Of a stretch of DNA of 64,000 bases, positions 18,872-34,325 are shown piece by piece. How positions within the stretch are numbered: the first letter of the stretch is position 1; each line of letters starts with the position of its first letter. Where the stretch lies: NCBI GenBank assembly GCA_963422445.2, contig OY729512.2, positions 6,262,001 through 6,326,000 of the forward strand, written 5' to 3'. Under the pieces are notes generated by a model. The model saw nothing but the letters and a program-made list of their open reading frames with translations. It was not told where the DNA came from and ran no database searches. A program made the translations under genes and the position numbers. Source of the stretch: G963422445 sp963422445. GTDB taxonomy: Bacteria > Pseudomonadota > Alphaproteobacteria > Thalassobaculales > Thalassobaculaceae.

Positions 18872-18875
18872 CGTC

Positions 18876-19628
18876 TCAGGTCTCCTCTTCGGCCGTATCC
18901 GGGATCGATCCGGCAGCTCCCGGCGACTGGCCGCTGCCGGCATCCCTGCTCCCGACCTGCCGTATCGATCCCGGATACGGCACGCCCTCGGGGGCCGGCG
19001 CTTTTACCGCATCGCGCACCAGGACATAACCGGACTTTGCCCCCGGCACGGCGCCGCGGACCATGATCAGGCCCCGTTCGGAATCGGTCGAGAACACCGT
19101 CAAATTTTGCGTGGTGACCCGCTGATCGCCCATGTGACCAGCCATCTTCTTGCCCTTGAAGACCTTGCCCGGCTCCTGGCTATGGCCTGTCGAGCCATGC
19201 GCCCGGTGCGAGACCGACACGCCATGCGAAGCCCGCAGGCCAGCGAAATTATGCCGCTTCATGGCGCCGGCAAAGCCCTTGCCGATCGAGGTGCCGACGA
19301 CATCGATCCGCTGGCCGTCGACGAAATGATCGGCCAGAAGCTCTGCCCCGACATCGATCAAGGCGTCGACGCTGACCCGGAACTCGGCGAGTTTCCGCTT
19401 CGGCTCGACCTCCGCCTTGGCGAAATGTCCCCGCATCGGCTTGCCGGCACGGGTTGTCTTGGCGGTGCCGACGCCAAGCTGCAGGGCGGTGTAGCCGTCC
19501 CTGTCCTCGGTACGGTGAGCCACGACCTGGCAGTCCTCCAGCTGCAGGACCGTCACCGGAACATGCTCGCCCTCTGCGGTGAACATCCGGGTCATGCCGA
19601 TCTTGCGGGCTATCAATCCGCTGCGCAT
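18876..19628 (-). CDS. rplC: 50S ribosomal protein L3
   Basis: L3 reaches the peptidyl-transferase centre. From ATG 19628 the protein has 250 residues starting MRSGLIARKIGMTRMFTAEG. The loop HRAHGSTGHSQEPGKVFKGK contains the glutamine that PrmB methylates in other bacteria. A C-terminal extension of about 35 residues (PYPGSIRQVGSRDAGSGQSP onward) is unusual and of low complexity. Confidence 0.96.
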   Translation of the reverse strand: MRSGLIARKIGMTRMFTAEGEHVPVTVLQLEDCQVVAHRTEDRDGYTALQLGVGTAKTTRAGKPMRGHFAKAEVEPKRKLAEFRVSVDALIDVGAELLADHFVDGQRIDVVGTSIGKGFAGAMKRHNFAGLRASHGVSVSHRAHGSTGHSQEPGKVFKGKKMAGHMGDQRVTTQNLTVFSTDSERGLIMVRGAVPGAKSGYVLVRDAVKAPAPEGVPYPGSIRQVGSRDAGSGQSPGAAGSIPDTAEEET

Positions 19629-19644
19629 CAAACCATCTCCCAGC

Positions 19645-19953
19645 CTACACCTTGATCTCGACGTCGACGCCGGCGGAGAGATCGAGCTTCGAAAGCGCAT
19701 CCACGGTCTGCGACGTCGGGCTGATGATGTCGAGCAGTCGCTTGTGAGTCCGGATCTCGAACTGCTCACGACTCTTCTTGTCGATATGCGGGGAGCGCAG
19801 CACCGTGAACTTCTCGATGCGGTTGGGCAGCGGGATCGGGCCACGGACCCGCGCACCGGTCCGTTTCGCCGTGCTCACGATCTCCTTGGTCCACTGGTCA
19901 AGCATCCGGTGATCGAACGCCTTCAGGCGTATTCTGATATTTTGATTGTCCAT
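19645..19953 (-). CDS. rpsJ: 30S ribosomal protein S10 (NusE)
   Basis: S10 is a 30S head protein and, with NusB, an antitermination factor. It has 102 residues from ATG 19953: MDNQNIRIRLKAFDHRMLDQ, then VRGPIPLPNRIEKFTVLRSP. An ATG three codons earlier (19962) is also possible. It is the first gene of the S10 cluster and lies directly after tuf. Confidence 0.97.
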   Translation of the reverse strand: MDNQNIRIRLKAFDHRMLDQWTKEIVSTAKRTGARVRGPIPLPNRIEKFTVLRSPHIDKKSREQFEIRTHKRLLDIISPTSQTVDALSKLDLSAGVDVEIKV

Positions 19954-19979
19954 GCCTTCCATCTCCGGCCCGAAACGAC

Positions 19980-20007
19980 GCCGGCCCGCTCGGTAGAGCG
20001 GGCCGGC
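19980..20007 (-). terminator. Strong hairpin between tuf and rpsJ (attenuator or processing site)
   Basis: An 11-bp perfect GC-rich stem (GCCGGCCCGCT pairing with AGCGGGCCGGC) with a six-base loop starts 10 bases after the tuf stop. No U-run follows, so full intrinsic termination is doubtful. Partial attenuation, RNase cleavage or 3'-end protection of tuf mRNA are all plausible. Confidence 0.7.
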
Positions 20008-20016
20008 TGCCCTATG

Positions 20017-21207
20017 CTATTCGATGATCCTGGAGACGACGCCGGCACCGACGGTGCGGCCGCCTTCGCGGATCGCGAAGCGCAGGCCCTCATCCATTGC
20101 GATCGGCGCGATCAGGTTCACGTTCATCGAAACATTGTCCCCCGGCATCACCATCTCGGTGCCGTCCGGAAGCTCCACCGACCCCGTCACATCCGTCGTC
20201 CGGAAATAGAACTGCGGCCGGTAGTTCGAAAAGAACGGCGTATGCCGGCCGCCCTCGTCCTTCGTCAGAATATAAGCCTCGCAAGCGAACCGCGTATGCG
20301 GGTTGATCGACCCCGGCGCCGCGATCACCTGACCCCGCTCCACATCGCCACGACCGATGCCGCGCAGCAAAAGGCCGACATTGTCCCCCGCCTCGCCCTG
20401 GTCCAACAGCTTGCGGAACATCTCAACACCCGTGCACACCGACTTCGAAGTCTCCCGGATCCCGACGATCTCGACCGGGCTGTTCACCTTGATCACGCCC
20501 GTCTCAATACGACCCGTCACCACCGTGCCACGACCCGATATCGAAAACACATCCTCGATCGGCATCAGAAACGGCTGGTCCTTCGGACGGTCCGGCTGAG
20601 GAATATAGGCATCGACAGCAGCCATCAACGACAGAACCGACTCACGGCCCGTCGCCGCATCCCCGTCCTCCAGCGCCGCCAGCGCCGACCCCTGAACCAC
20701 CGGCAGATCATCACCCGGAAACTGGTACTCCGACAAAAGCTCGCGAACCTCAAGCTCGACCAGCTCAAGCAACTCCTCGTCATCAACCTGGTCCACCTTG
20801 TTCAGATAAACCACCAATGCCGGCACCCCAACCTGACGCGCCAGAAGAATATGCTCCCGCGTCTGCGGCATCGGGCCATCCGCAGCCGACACCACCAGAA
20901 CAGCACCGTCCATCTGCGCCGCCCCCGTGATCATGTTCTTCACGTAATCCGCATGACCCGGACAGTCCACATGCGCGTAATGACGGTTCGACGTCTCGTA
21001 CTCCACATGCGCCGTCGATATCGTGATGCCGCGCGCCTTCTCCTCCGGAGCCTTGTCGATCTGGTCATACGCCGTGAACTCGGCGCCGCCAGCCTCGGCC
21101 AGAACCTTCGTGATCGCAGCCGTCAATGTCGTCTTGCCGTGATCAACGTGACCAATCGTCCCGATATTGCAATGCGGCTTGTTACGCTCGAACTTCGCCT
21201 TCGCCAT
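20017..21207 (-). CDS. tuf: Elongation factor Tu, copy 1
   Basis: It delivers aminoacyl-tRNA to the ribosome as a GTP ternary complex. The 396-residue protein has the P-loop GHVDHGKT (19-26), DCPGHADY and NKVDQVDDEE, plus the two beta-barrel domains. It ends in TAG and follows fusA by 69 bp, the usual str-operon place. The coding sequence appears identical to that at 36,515-37,705 while the flanks and even the stop codon differ, a pattern of gene conversion. Confidence 0.98.
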   Translation of the reverse strand: MAKAKFERNKPHCNIGTIGHVDHGKTTLTAAITKVLAEAGGAEFTAYDQIDKAPEEKARGITISTAHVEYETSNRHYAHVDCPGHADYVKNMITGAAQMDGAVLVVSAADGPMPQTREHILLARQVGVPALVVYLNKVDQVDDEELLELVELEVRELLSEYQFPGDDLPVVQGSALAALEDGDAATGRESVLSLMAAVDAYIPQPDRPKDQPFLMPIEDVFSISGRGTVVTGRIETGVIKVNSPVEIVGIRETSKSVCTGVEMFRKLLDQGEAGDNVGLLLRGIGRGDVERGQVIAAPGSINPHTRFACEAYILTKDEGGRHTPFFSNYRPQFYFRTTDVTGSVELPDGTEMVMPGDNVSMNVNLIAPIAMDEGLRFAIREGGRTVGAGVVSRIIE

Positions 21208-21276
21208 CGTCGTAACTCCGTCCTCGAATTCTGCTCATCATTCCAGTTGTAGCGATCTGACAGTCCCCTGACCGCG

Positions 21277-23352
<2,076 letters not shown>

Positions 23353-23368
23353 CGGATTCTCGCGCGAA

Positions 23369-23839
23369 CTACCAGCGGTAATGGGAGAAGGCCTTGTTAG
23401 CCTCCGCCATCCGGTGAGTGTCTTCCTTTTTCTTGACAGCGGTTCCCCGGTTGCCGGCCGCGTCAAGCAGTTCGCCTGACAACCGGTCGACCATGGTGTT
23501 CTCGGACCGCTTGCGCGCCGCGTCGATGGTCCACCGGATCGCCAGGGCCTGCGCCCGGTCAGGCCGGACTTCGACCGGCACCTGATAGGTCGCGCCGCCG
23601 ACCCGCCGCGATCGTACCTCGACCATCGGCCGGACATTGTTCAGCGCCTCGTGAAACACCGTCACCGGCTGCTGGCTGGTCCGCGCCTCGATCCGGTCGA
23701 AGGCGCCATAGACAATCCGCTCGGCCAGCGACCGCTTGCCGGCATACATCAGACAACTCATGAACTTGCTGACGACCTGATCCTTGTACTTGGCGTCAGG
23801 CAGAATATCGCGTTTTTCCGCGCGGTGGCGTCTCGACAT
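23369..23839 (-). CDS. rpsG: 30S ribosomal protein S7
   Basis: S7 nucleates assembly of the 30S head and lines the E site. From ATG 23839 it has 156 residues: MSRRHRAEKRDILPDAKYKD to MAEANKAFSHYRW. The family blocks KFMSCLMYAGKRSLAERIVY and ALNNVRPMVEVRSRRVGGA are intact. It lies 11 bp downstream of rpsL. Confidence 0.97.
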   Translation of the reverse strand: MSRRHRAEKRDILPDAKYKDQVVSKFMSCLMYAGKRSLAERIVYGAFDRIEARTSQQPVTVFHEALNNVRPMVEVRSRRVGGATYQVPVEVRPDRAQALAIRWTIDAARKRSENTMVDRLSGELLDAAGNRGTAVKKKEDTHRMAEANKAFSHYRW

Positions 23840-23850
23840 CGGCCCGATCC

Positions 23851-24222
23851 CTATTTGGGGCGCTTCGCGCCGTATTTCGAGCGCCGCTGCCTGCGATCGC
23901 CGACACCTTGCGTGTCGAGCGTACCGCGAATGATGTGGTAGCGCACGCCGGGCAGATCCTTGACTCGGCCACCACGGATCAGCACCACCGAATGCTCCTG
24001 CAGGTTGTGCCCTTCGCCCGGAATGTAGCTGGTTACCTCGAACCCGTTGGTCAGGCGCACACGGGCGACCTTGCGCAGGGCGGAATTCGGCTTCTTCGGC
24101 GTTGTCGTGTAGACGCGCGTGCACACACCGCGTTTCTGCGGACATTGTTCGAGCGCCGGAACCTTGTTGCGCGCGAGAGGCGTTCGCCGGCCCTGACGGG
24201 TCAGCTGATTGATCGTCGGCAT
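23851..24222 (-). CDS. rpsL: 30S ribosomal protein S12
   Basis: S12 monitors codon-anticodon fit at the decoding centre. The 123-residue protein has MPTINQLTRQGRRTPLARNK, the loop TTTPKKPNSALRKVARVRL with the lysine corresponding to K43, and RGGRVKDLPGVRYH with the K88 equivalent. Both lysines are the streptomycin-sensitive residues. It is the first gene of the str cluster, with its own probable promoter about 195 bases upstream. Confidence 0.98.
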   Translation of the reverse strand: MPTINQLTRQGRRTPLARNKVPALEQCPQKRGVCTRVYTTTPKKPNSALRKVARVRLTNGFEVTSYIPGEGHNLQEHSVVLIRGGRVKDLPGVRYHIIRGTLDTQGVGDRRQRRSKYGAKRPK

Positions 24223-24417
24223 AGAGCGATCCCTATCAACAACATGATGCGAAAAACCGGGCCGTCGGAACGATCCCGCCGCCCTGGCCTAGCTTCCTCT
24301 TGCCCGGCCTCAAGCGGAAGGCCGCACCGTCTTTTGCCTTACGTGGCGCCGCGTTTACCCTGCCGGATCCCTGTCCGGATCGTCCGGGAGCACTGCCAGC
24401 CCCGCAAAAGTTGGCGG

Positions 24418-24446
24418 ACTTTACAGAGGCCGGCGCCCCCGGTCAA
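24418..24446 (-). promoter_or_regulatory. Probable promoter of the rpsL-rpsG-fusA-tuf cluster
   Basis: On the minus strand TTGACC (24441-24446) and TAAAGT (24418-24423) are separated by exactly 17 bases, in the 270-bp gap between rpoC and rpsL. The position would give a leader of roughly 190 bases before rpsL. The call rests on sequence match only. Confidence 0.55.
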
Positions 24447-24492
24447 GTCCGCGATTCAAAGAAATCGCATGTTTTGACCGGCCGGATAACCC

Positions 24493-28650
<4,158 letters not shown>

Positions 28651-28707
28651 AGAGCGTCTCCCTGCATCGTCAGATGCGTCAGACTTGCCGCGCGTCCCGG
28701 GTGCGGT

Positions 28708-31700
28708 TCAGTAGTGATGCTGATCAAGGTCGATATTCAACCCCAGCGACTTGAGTTCCTTGACCAGGACATTGAATGACTCCGGTATGCCGGCCTCGAA
28801 GTTGTCGTCACCCCGGACAATCGCCTCGTAAACCTTGGTCCGGCCGGACACGTCATCGGACTTCACCGTCAACATCTCCTGCAGTGTATAGGCCGCACCA
28901 TAGGCTTCCAGTGCCCAGACCTCCATCTCGCCGAAACGCTGGCCTCCAAACTGTGCCTTGCCGCCCAATGGCTGTTGGGTGACGAGACTATAGGGTCCGA
29001 TCGACCGGGCATGGATCTTGTCGTCGACCAGATGATGGAGCTTCAACATGTAGATATAGCCGACCGTAACCTTGCGATCGAAACGCTCGCCGGTGCGACC
29101 GTCGATGAGGGTCACCTGGCCGGTCGAGTCAAGCCCGGCCTGCTCCAGCATCGCGACGATATCCTCTTCCCGCGCGCCGTCGAAGACCGGCGTTCCCATC
29201 AGCACGCCGGATGTCAGGTCGCGGGCCAGGGCGAAGACCTCCTGGTCGTCGAGCGGTGCGATTTCCGCCTTATACTGCCGGGCCCCGTAGATTTTCTCCA
29301 GAGTGTCGCGCAGTTCCTTCGACCGGTTCGACGCCTGGACTTTCTCCAGCACCTCCGAGATTTGCCGGCCAAGTCCATGCGAGGCCCATCCGAGATGGGT
29401 CTCGAGGATCTGCCCGACATTCATCCGCGACGGTACGCCAAGCGGATTGAGCACGATATCGACCGGTGTTCCATCCTCAAGATAAGGCATGTCCTCGATC
29501 GGGGCGATCTTGGAAATGACGCCCTTGTTCCCATGCCGGCCCGCCATCTTGTCGCCGGGCTGGAGCTTACGCTTCACGGCGACAAAGACCTTGACCATCT
29601 TCATGACGCCGGGCGCCAGCTCGTCGCCGCGCCGCAGCTTGTCGACCTTGTTCTCGAACCGGGCCCCCAGTTCATCGATCGAGCGGTCGAACTCCTGGCG
29701 CAGGCCTTCGAGATGCTCCATGAGATGGTCGTCAGCAACGACGATCTGGCGCCACCGGCCGCGCGTGAACCCATCGAGCACCGCTGCGGTGATCTCGACG
29801 CCCGGCTCGAAACCGGACGGCCCGGAGACCCCGGTCTGGCCCAGCAGGAGTGTCCTCAGACGATCGTAGAAACCGCCCTCAAGAATCGCCTTTTCGTCGT
29901 CATGATCCTTGGTCAACCGTTCGATTTCGGCCCGTTCGATGGCCTGGGCCCGCTCGTCCTTGTCGATGCCGCGTCGCGAGAACACCCGGACCTCGACCAC
30001 CGTTCCACTGCCGCCCGGCGGCACTCGCAACGACGAATCGCGGACATCGGACGCCTTTTCTCCAAAGATCGCGCGCAACAGCTTTTCTTCCGGCGTCATC
30101 GGCGACTCGCCCTTCGGGGTCACCTTGCCGACCAGAATGTCGCCAGGATTGACCTCGGCCCCGATGTAGACGATTCCGGCCTCGTCGAGATTCTTCAGCG
30201 CCTCCTCGCCGACATTGGAGATATCGCGCGTGATTTCTTCCTGACCGAGCTTGGTGTCGCGGGCCATCACGTCGTATTCCTCAATGTGAATCGAGGTGAA
30301 GACATCATCACGAACGATTCGCTCGGAGATCAGGATCGAGTCTTCGAAGTTGTAACCGTGCCACGGCATGAAGGCGACCAGCACATTGCGGCCCAGCGCC
30401 AGTTCCCCGAGTTCGGTTGACGGGCCGTCAGCGATGATGTCGTCGGCCTCGACCCGGTCGCCGACGGCGACCAGCGGACGCTGGTTGATGCAGGTGTTCT
30501 GGTTCGACCTCTGGAACTTCAGCAGGCTGTAGATATCGACATTGGATCGGGTGCTGCCGTCATCGTCGGCCGCGCGCACGACGATGCGCTGGGCGTCAAC
30601 CTGGTCGACAATCCCCGACCGGCGGGCCATGATCGCGACCCCGGAGTCACGCGCCACCCGGGCCTCGATACCGGTCCCGACATAAGGCGCTTCGGCGCGC
30701 ACCAGCGGCACCGCCTGACGCTGCATGTTGGAGCCCATGAGCGCGCGGTTGGCATCGTCGTTTTCGAGAAACGGGATGAGCGCCGCGGCCACCGAGACCA
30801 GCTGTTTCGGCGAAACGTCGATGAGGTCGATATCGGCCGGCCGTGCCAGCCCGATATCGCCGTGCCGGCGGACAGGAACCAGATCCTCGATGAACCGGTT
30901 GCGGGAGTCGAGTTCGGCATTGGCCTGGGCCACCGTATACTGACCTTCTTCCATGGCCGAGATATACCGCACCTCGTCGGTCACCCGGCCTTTCGCGACG
31001 ACCCGGTAGGGCGCTTCGATAAAACCGTACTGATTGACCCTCGCATAGGTCGCGAGCGAGTTGATCAGGCCGATATTCGGACCTTCCGGGGTCTCCACGG
31101 GGCAGATCCGGCCATAATGGGTCGGATGCACGTCCCGCACCTCGAAACCGGCCCGCTCGCGCGTCAATCCGCCGGGGCCGAGCGCCGAAAGCCGCCGCTT
31201 GTGGGTGATTTCCGACAGTGGATTGGTCTGGTCCATGAACTGCGAAAGCTGCGACGACCCGAAAAATTCGCGCACCGCGGCTGCCGCCGGCTTGGCGTTG
31301 ATCAGATCCTGCGGCATCACTGTTTCGATATCAACCGAACTCATGCGTTCGCGGATCGCGCGCTCCATGCGCAGCAATCCGATCCGGTACTGGTTTTCCA
31401 TCAGTTCGCCGACCGACCGGACCCGGCGGTTGCCGAGATGATCAATATCATCGATATCACCGCGGCCATTCTTGAGATCGGTCAGGATCCGCATGATCTC
31501 GAGGATATCCTGCTTGCGCAGCACGCGCTGCTGGTCATCGCTGTCGACCCCGAGGCGGGCATTCATCTTGACCCGGCCGACGGCAGAAAGGTCATACCGC
31601 TCGGGATCGAAGAACAGGCCCTTGAACAGGGCTTCTGCGGTTTCCAGCGTCGGGGGCTCGCCAGGACGCATGACCTTGTAGATATCGGTCAGGGCATCTT

Positions 31701-32892
31701 CGCGAGTGTTGTTGCGGTCGATGTCGACCAGCGTGTTGCGAAGATAGGCGCCGACATTCAAATGGTCGATCGCCAGGATCCGCAGCTCGTCGATGTGGTT
31801 TTTCTCAAGCACCTCGAGCACGCCGCCATCGATCTCGGCGCCAGCCTGAATCAGAACCTGGCCAGTCTCCTCGTCGATATAGTCGCAGGCGAGATACTGC
31901 CCGACCAGATCATCGTTGCTGACGAAGATATCCTTGACGGCGCTCAGCGCCTTGCGCCGCCATGACCTTTGCGTGATCTTGTCGCCGACCGAGGCGACCA
32001 CCTCGCCAGTATCGGCGTCGATGATATCCCGGGTCAGCTTCTGCCCGCGGAACTGCTCGCGGTCCAGCGGGGTCCGCCACCCGTCGGGCTCCCGGAGATA
32101 GACGGCGCTGTCGTAGAAATGCCCGAGAATGTCCTCTGCCGTCAGGCCGTAGACCTTCAGTCGGTCGGGATCTTCACCCGAGGCGTCGCAATCCTTCAAA
32201 TACGTTTCGGAATCATCGCTCAACAAGGCCAGCAACAGCGTTGTCGCCGGCAACTTGCGGCGCCGGTCGATGCGGACATAAAGAATATCCTTGGCGTCGA
32301 ACTCGAGATCCAACCAGGACCCACGATAGGGAATGACCCGGGCAGCGAACAGATACTTGCCGGATGAATGGGTCTTTCCCTTGTCGTGGTCGAAGAACAC
32401 GCCGGGCGACCGGTGCATTTGCGAAACGATGACACGCTCGGTGCCGTTGACCACGAAAGTGCCATGCCGGGTCATGAGCGGCATATCGCCCATGAAGACA
32501 TCCTGCTCCTTGATGTCGCGAACCGACCGTAACCCGGTTTCCTGATCAACGTCCCAGGAAGCGAGTTGCAGCGTCAACTTGAGCGGAGCCGCGTAAGTCA
32601 GGCCGCGTTGCTGACATTCCTCGACATCGTATTTCGGCGTCTCGAGATCATACCGGACAAAGTCGAGATGAGCACGATCGTTGAAGTCCCTGATCGGGAA
32701 GACCGATTTGAAGACCTCCTGCAGTCCGACGGTGCGTCGGGCGTCGGGCTCGACGTCAATCTGCAGGAAATGGTCGTAGGACCTCTTCTGCACCTCGATG
32801 AGATTCGGCATCGCCGCAACTTCGGTAATGCGGCCGAATGTCTTGCGCACCCGCTTGCGACTCGTAAAGGATTCCGCGGAGCTAATCGCCAT
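28708..32892 (-). CDS. rpoB: RNA polymerase beta subunit
   Basis: The 1,394-residue second-largest polymerase subunit. The rifampicin pocket reads FGSSQLSQFMDQTNPLSEIT then HKRRLSALGPGG, with the D516, H526 and S531 equivalents (E. coli numbering) in the sensitive state. Downstream are HPTHYGRICPVETPEGPNIG, KMAGRHGNKGVISKI and GGKAQFGGQRFGEMEVWALE. It ends SLGLNIDLDQHHY. A 158-bp spacer with a stable hairpin separates it from rplL. Confidence 0.99.
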   Translation of the reverse strand: MAISSAESFTSRKRVRKTFGRITEVAAMPNLIEVQKRSYDHFLQIDVEPDARRTVGLQEVFKSVFPIRDFNDRAHLDFVRYDLETPKYDVEECQQRGLTYAAPLKLTLQLASWDVDQETGLRSVRDIKEQDVFMGDMPLMTRHGTFVVNGTERVIVSQMHRSPGVFFDHDKGKTHSSGKYLFAARVIPYRGSWLDLEFDAKDILYVRIDRRRKLPATTLLLALLSDDSETYLKDCDASGEDPDRLKVYGLTAEDILGHFYDSAVYLREPDGWRTPLDREQFRGQKLTRDIIDADTGEVVASVGDKITQRSWRRKALSAVKDIFVSNDDLVGQYLACDYIDEETGQVLIQAGAEIDGGVLEVLEKNHIDELRILAIDHLNVGAYLRNTLVDIDRNNTREDALTDIYKVMRPGEPPTLETAEALFKGLFFDPERYDLSAVGRVKMNARLGVDSDDQQRVLRKQDILEIMRILTDLKNGRGDIDDIDHLGNRRVRSVGELMENQYRIGLLRMERAIRERMSSVDIETVMPQDLINAKPAAAAVREFFGSSQLSQFMDQTNPLSEITHKRRLSALGPGGLTRERAGFEVRDVHPTHYGRICPVETPEGPNIGLINSLATYARVNQYGFIEAPYRVVAKGRVTDEVRYISAMEEGQYTVAQANAELDSRNRFIEDLVPVRRHGDIGLARPADIDLIDVSPKQLVSVAAALIPFLENDDANRALMGSNMQRQAVPLVRAEAPYVGTGIEARVARDSGVAIMARRSGIVDQVDAQRIVVRAADDDGSTRSNVDIYSLLKFQRSNQNTCINQRPLVAVGDRVEADDIIADGPSTELGELALGRNVLVAFMPWHGYNFEDSILISERIVRDDVFTSIHIEEYDVMARDTKLGQEEITRDISNVGEEALKNLDEAGIVYIGAEVNPGDILVGKVTPKGESPMTPEEKLLRAIFGEKASDVRDSSLRVPPGGSGTVVEVRVFSRRGIDKDERAQAIERAEIERLTKDHDDEKAILEGGFYDRLRTLLLGQTGVSGPSGFEPGVEITAAVLDGFTRGRWRQIVVADDHLMEHLEGLRQEFDRSIDELGARFENKVDKLRRGDELAPGVMKMVKVFVAVKRKLQPGDKMAGRHGNKGVISKIAPIEDMPYLEDGTPVDIVLNPLGVPSRMNVGQILETHLGWASHGLGRQISEVLEKVQASNRSKELRDTLEKIYGARQYKAEIAPLDDQEVFALARDLTSGVLMGTPVFDGAREEDIVAMLEQAGLDSTGQVTLIDGRTGERFDRKVTVGYIYMLKLHHLVDDKIHARSIGPYSLVTQQPLGGKAQFGGQRFGEMEVWALEAYGAAYTLQEMLTVKSDDVSGRTKVYEAIVRGDDNFEAGIPESFNVLVKELKSLGLNIDLDQHHY

Positions 32893-33009
32893 GTTTCAGA
32901 CCTCGCTTGCGCAAATGTCACGATCGGGCGGGCGACCGTCCGATCCCGGAGCGGCGTTGGTTTGGTCCACCAACACCGTAGACGCGGCCGTCCGGCCGCA
33001 GGGTAACGG

Positions 33010-33044
33010 GTGGCGCCGGCCGCCGCTCGGACAACCGGCGCCAC
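33010..33044 (-). terminator. Attenuator-like hairpin between rplL and rpoB
   Basis: A 10-bp perfect stem GTGGCGCCGG / CCGGCGCCAC encloses 15 bases and begins about 6 bases after the rplL stop. A second small stem (GTTGGT / ACCAAC, 32956-32974) follows. In E. coli a partial terminator and an RNase III site occupy the same gap and lower rpoBC relative to rplJL; the position here suggests the same role. Confidence 0.65.
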
Positions 33045-33050
33045 ATTCTG

Positions 33051-33440
33051 TCATTTCAGTTCGACAGTCGCGCCGACATTTTCGAGTTTCTTCTTTATTT
33101 CTTCGGCCTCGTCCTTGCCGGCAGCTTCCTTGACAGCGGCCGGCGCGCTTTCGACAAGATCCTTGGCTTCCTTCAGACCGAGCCCGGTAATTGCCCGTAC
33201 TTCCTTGATGACATTGATCTTCTTTTCACCAAAGGAGGCAAGAACGACATCGAATTCGGTTTGTTCCTCAGCCGCCGCGGCAGGCGCGTCGGCGCCGGCG
33301 GCCGCAACCATCGGCATCGCCATCGGGGCCGCGGCCGCGGCCGACACACCCCATTTTTCCTCGAGCATTTTCGAGAGTTCAGCCGCCTCGAGGACGGTCA
33401 GGTTCGAAAGCTCTTCACTGAGCTTTTCCAGATCTGCCAT
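33051..33440 (-). CDS. rplL: 50S ribosomal protein L7/L12
   Basis: The stalk protein that recruits translational GTPases, present in several copies per ribosome. The 129-residue protein has an N-terminal dimerisation domain (to about 35), an Ala/Met/Pro-rich hinge (AAAAAPMAMPMVAAAGADAP) and the C-terminal domain with FGEKKINVIKEVRAITGLGL. It lies 59 bp after rplJ. Confidence 0.98.
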   Translation of the reverse strand: MADLEKLSEELSNLTVLEAAELSKMLEEKWGVSAAAAAPMAMPMVAAAGADAPAAAAEEQTEFDVVLASFGEKKINVIKEVRAITGLGLKEAKDLVESAPAAVKEAAGKDEAEEIKKKLENVGATVELK

Positions 33441-33499
33441 TTTTCAGTTCTCCAGGTTTGAACGTCCGGGACGTCGGTTGTAACGAGTGGCCCTGCGGC

Positions 33500-34042
33500 T
33501 CACCCCGTTTGGCCCTGCGCGGCAAACACCCGGGCGAGTTTCGCGCCGGGCGCCGGTATCACGCGGGCCAGACTTGCAGCCGGCGCCGGCAACACGGACA
33601 CCAGCTGCGACAGCGGTGCCTGCAGAAGCCCGACCAGCATGGCGCGCAATTGATCGATTGAGGGTAGTTCCGACAGGGACTTCACCTCCGCCGGCGAAAG
33701 CAGCGTGCTTCCGACGGCACCCGCAACAATGCTGAACTTGTCATTCTTGTTGGCGAACGCGACCGAGGCCTTTGCGGCCGCCACCGGATCCCGCGATGTC
33801 GCGATCGCAGTCGGACCGGTGAAGGCCGTCTCCAGCCCCTCGAATTGCGTACCTTTCAGAGCGAGACGCGTCAGCCGATTCTTGGTCACCTTGTAACGGG
33901 TCCCCGCTTCCCGCATGACGGCCCGGAGCTCCTCGACCTCCGCAACCGTCATCCCGACCTGCCGGGTGACCACGACGACCGCGGTCTCGGTGAAGGTCTG
34001 GCGAAGTGATTCGACCAGTTCGACCTTTTCATTTCGGTTCAC
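33500..34042 (-). CDS. rplJ: 50S ribosomal protein L10
   Basis: L10 anchors L7/L12 to the ribosome and autoregulates the operon by binding its leader. I place the start at a GTG (34042): GGAG lies about seven bases upstream and the protein then begins VNRNEKVELVESLRQTFTET, as in homologues, giving 180 residues. The open frame to 34093 lacks homology. YKVTKNRLTRLALKGTQFEG is the conserved RNA-binding block; the C-terminal helix that binds L7/L12 is Ala/Leu-rich. Confidence 0.94.
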   Translation of the reverse strand: MNRNEKVELVESLRQTFTETAVVVVTRQVGMTVAEVEELRAVMREAGTRYKVTKNRLTRLALKGTQFEGLETAFTGPTAIATSRDPVAAAKASVAFANKNDKFSIVAGAVGSTLLSPAEVKSLSELPSIDQLRAMLVGLLQAPLSQLVSVLPAPAASLARVIPAPGAKLARVFAAQGQTG

Positions 34043-34325
34043 TGAACATCTCCACTTCCTGCGATCCGGGACAAGCCCGGATCCTTTGCACACACGACCC
34101 CGGCATTCTGGCCGATGGTCGGTCTCGCCTGTCCCAGAAGTTCAAACGCCCGGCCGGACCTAAGGTCCGGTGCAGTGTTCGTTCCCCCCGTCTGTACGGG
34201 CCGCTTTCGCGTTTAGGTCACCGGACCGCGCCGGTGACACCCGTAGTCTCGGACAGGTTTGCGCCGGCAGCCGCCGGCACCGTCCGGCGCCCCTGATCTC
34301 GGCCAGGAGCGTCGAAAGTCATACG
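34043..34325 (-). promoter_or_regulatory. Structured rplJ leader (probable L10 autoregulatory region)
   Basis: This is a 283-base gap between rplA and rplJ. At 34217-34238 an 8-bp stem (GTCACCGG / CCGGTGAC) closes a six-base loop, and around 34155-34171 a 7-bp stem (CCGGACC / GGTCCGG) closes a three-base loop. In many bacteria this gap carries the rplJ promoter and the L10(L12)4-binding leader. Assignment is by position and structure; I did not resolve the kink-turn. Confidence 0.5.

Noticed and set aside
19579..21252. 557-codon plus-strand open frame antisense to tuf, repeated at the second tuf
   Set aside because: Its presence at both loci only reflects the duplicated tuf sequence. It also crosses into rpsJ and rplC.
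28975..30420. 481-codon plus-strand open frame antisense to rpoB
   Set aside because: Same codon-bias shadow; no family features and no ribosome-binding site.
31253..31360. Possible rifampicin-resistance change in rpoB
   Set aside because: The residues equivalent to D516, H526 and S531 are wild type. The N to T change at the 518 equivalent is outside the common resistance set and may be lineage-specific.
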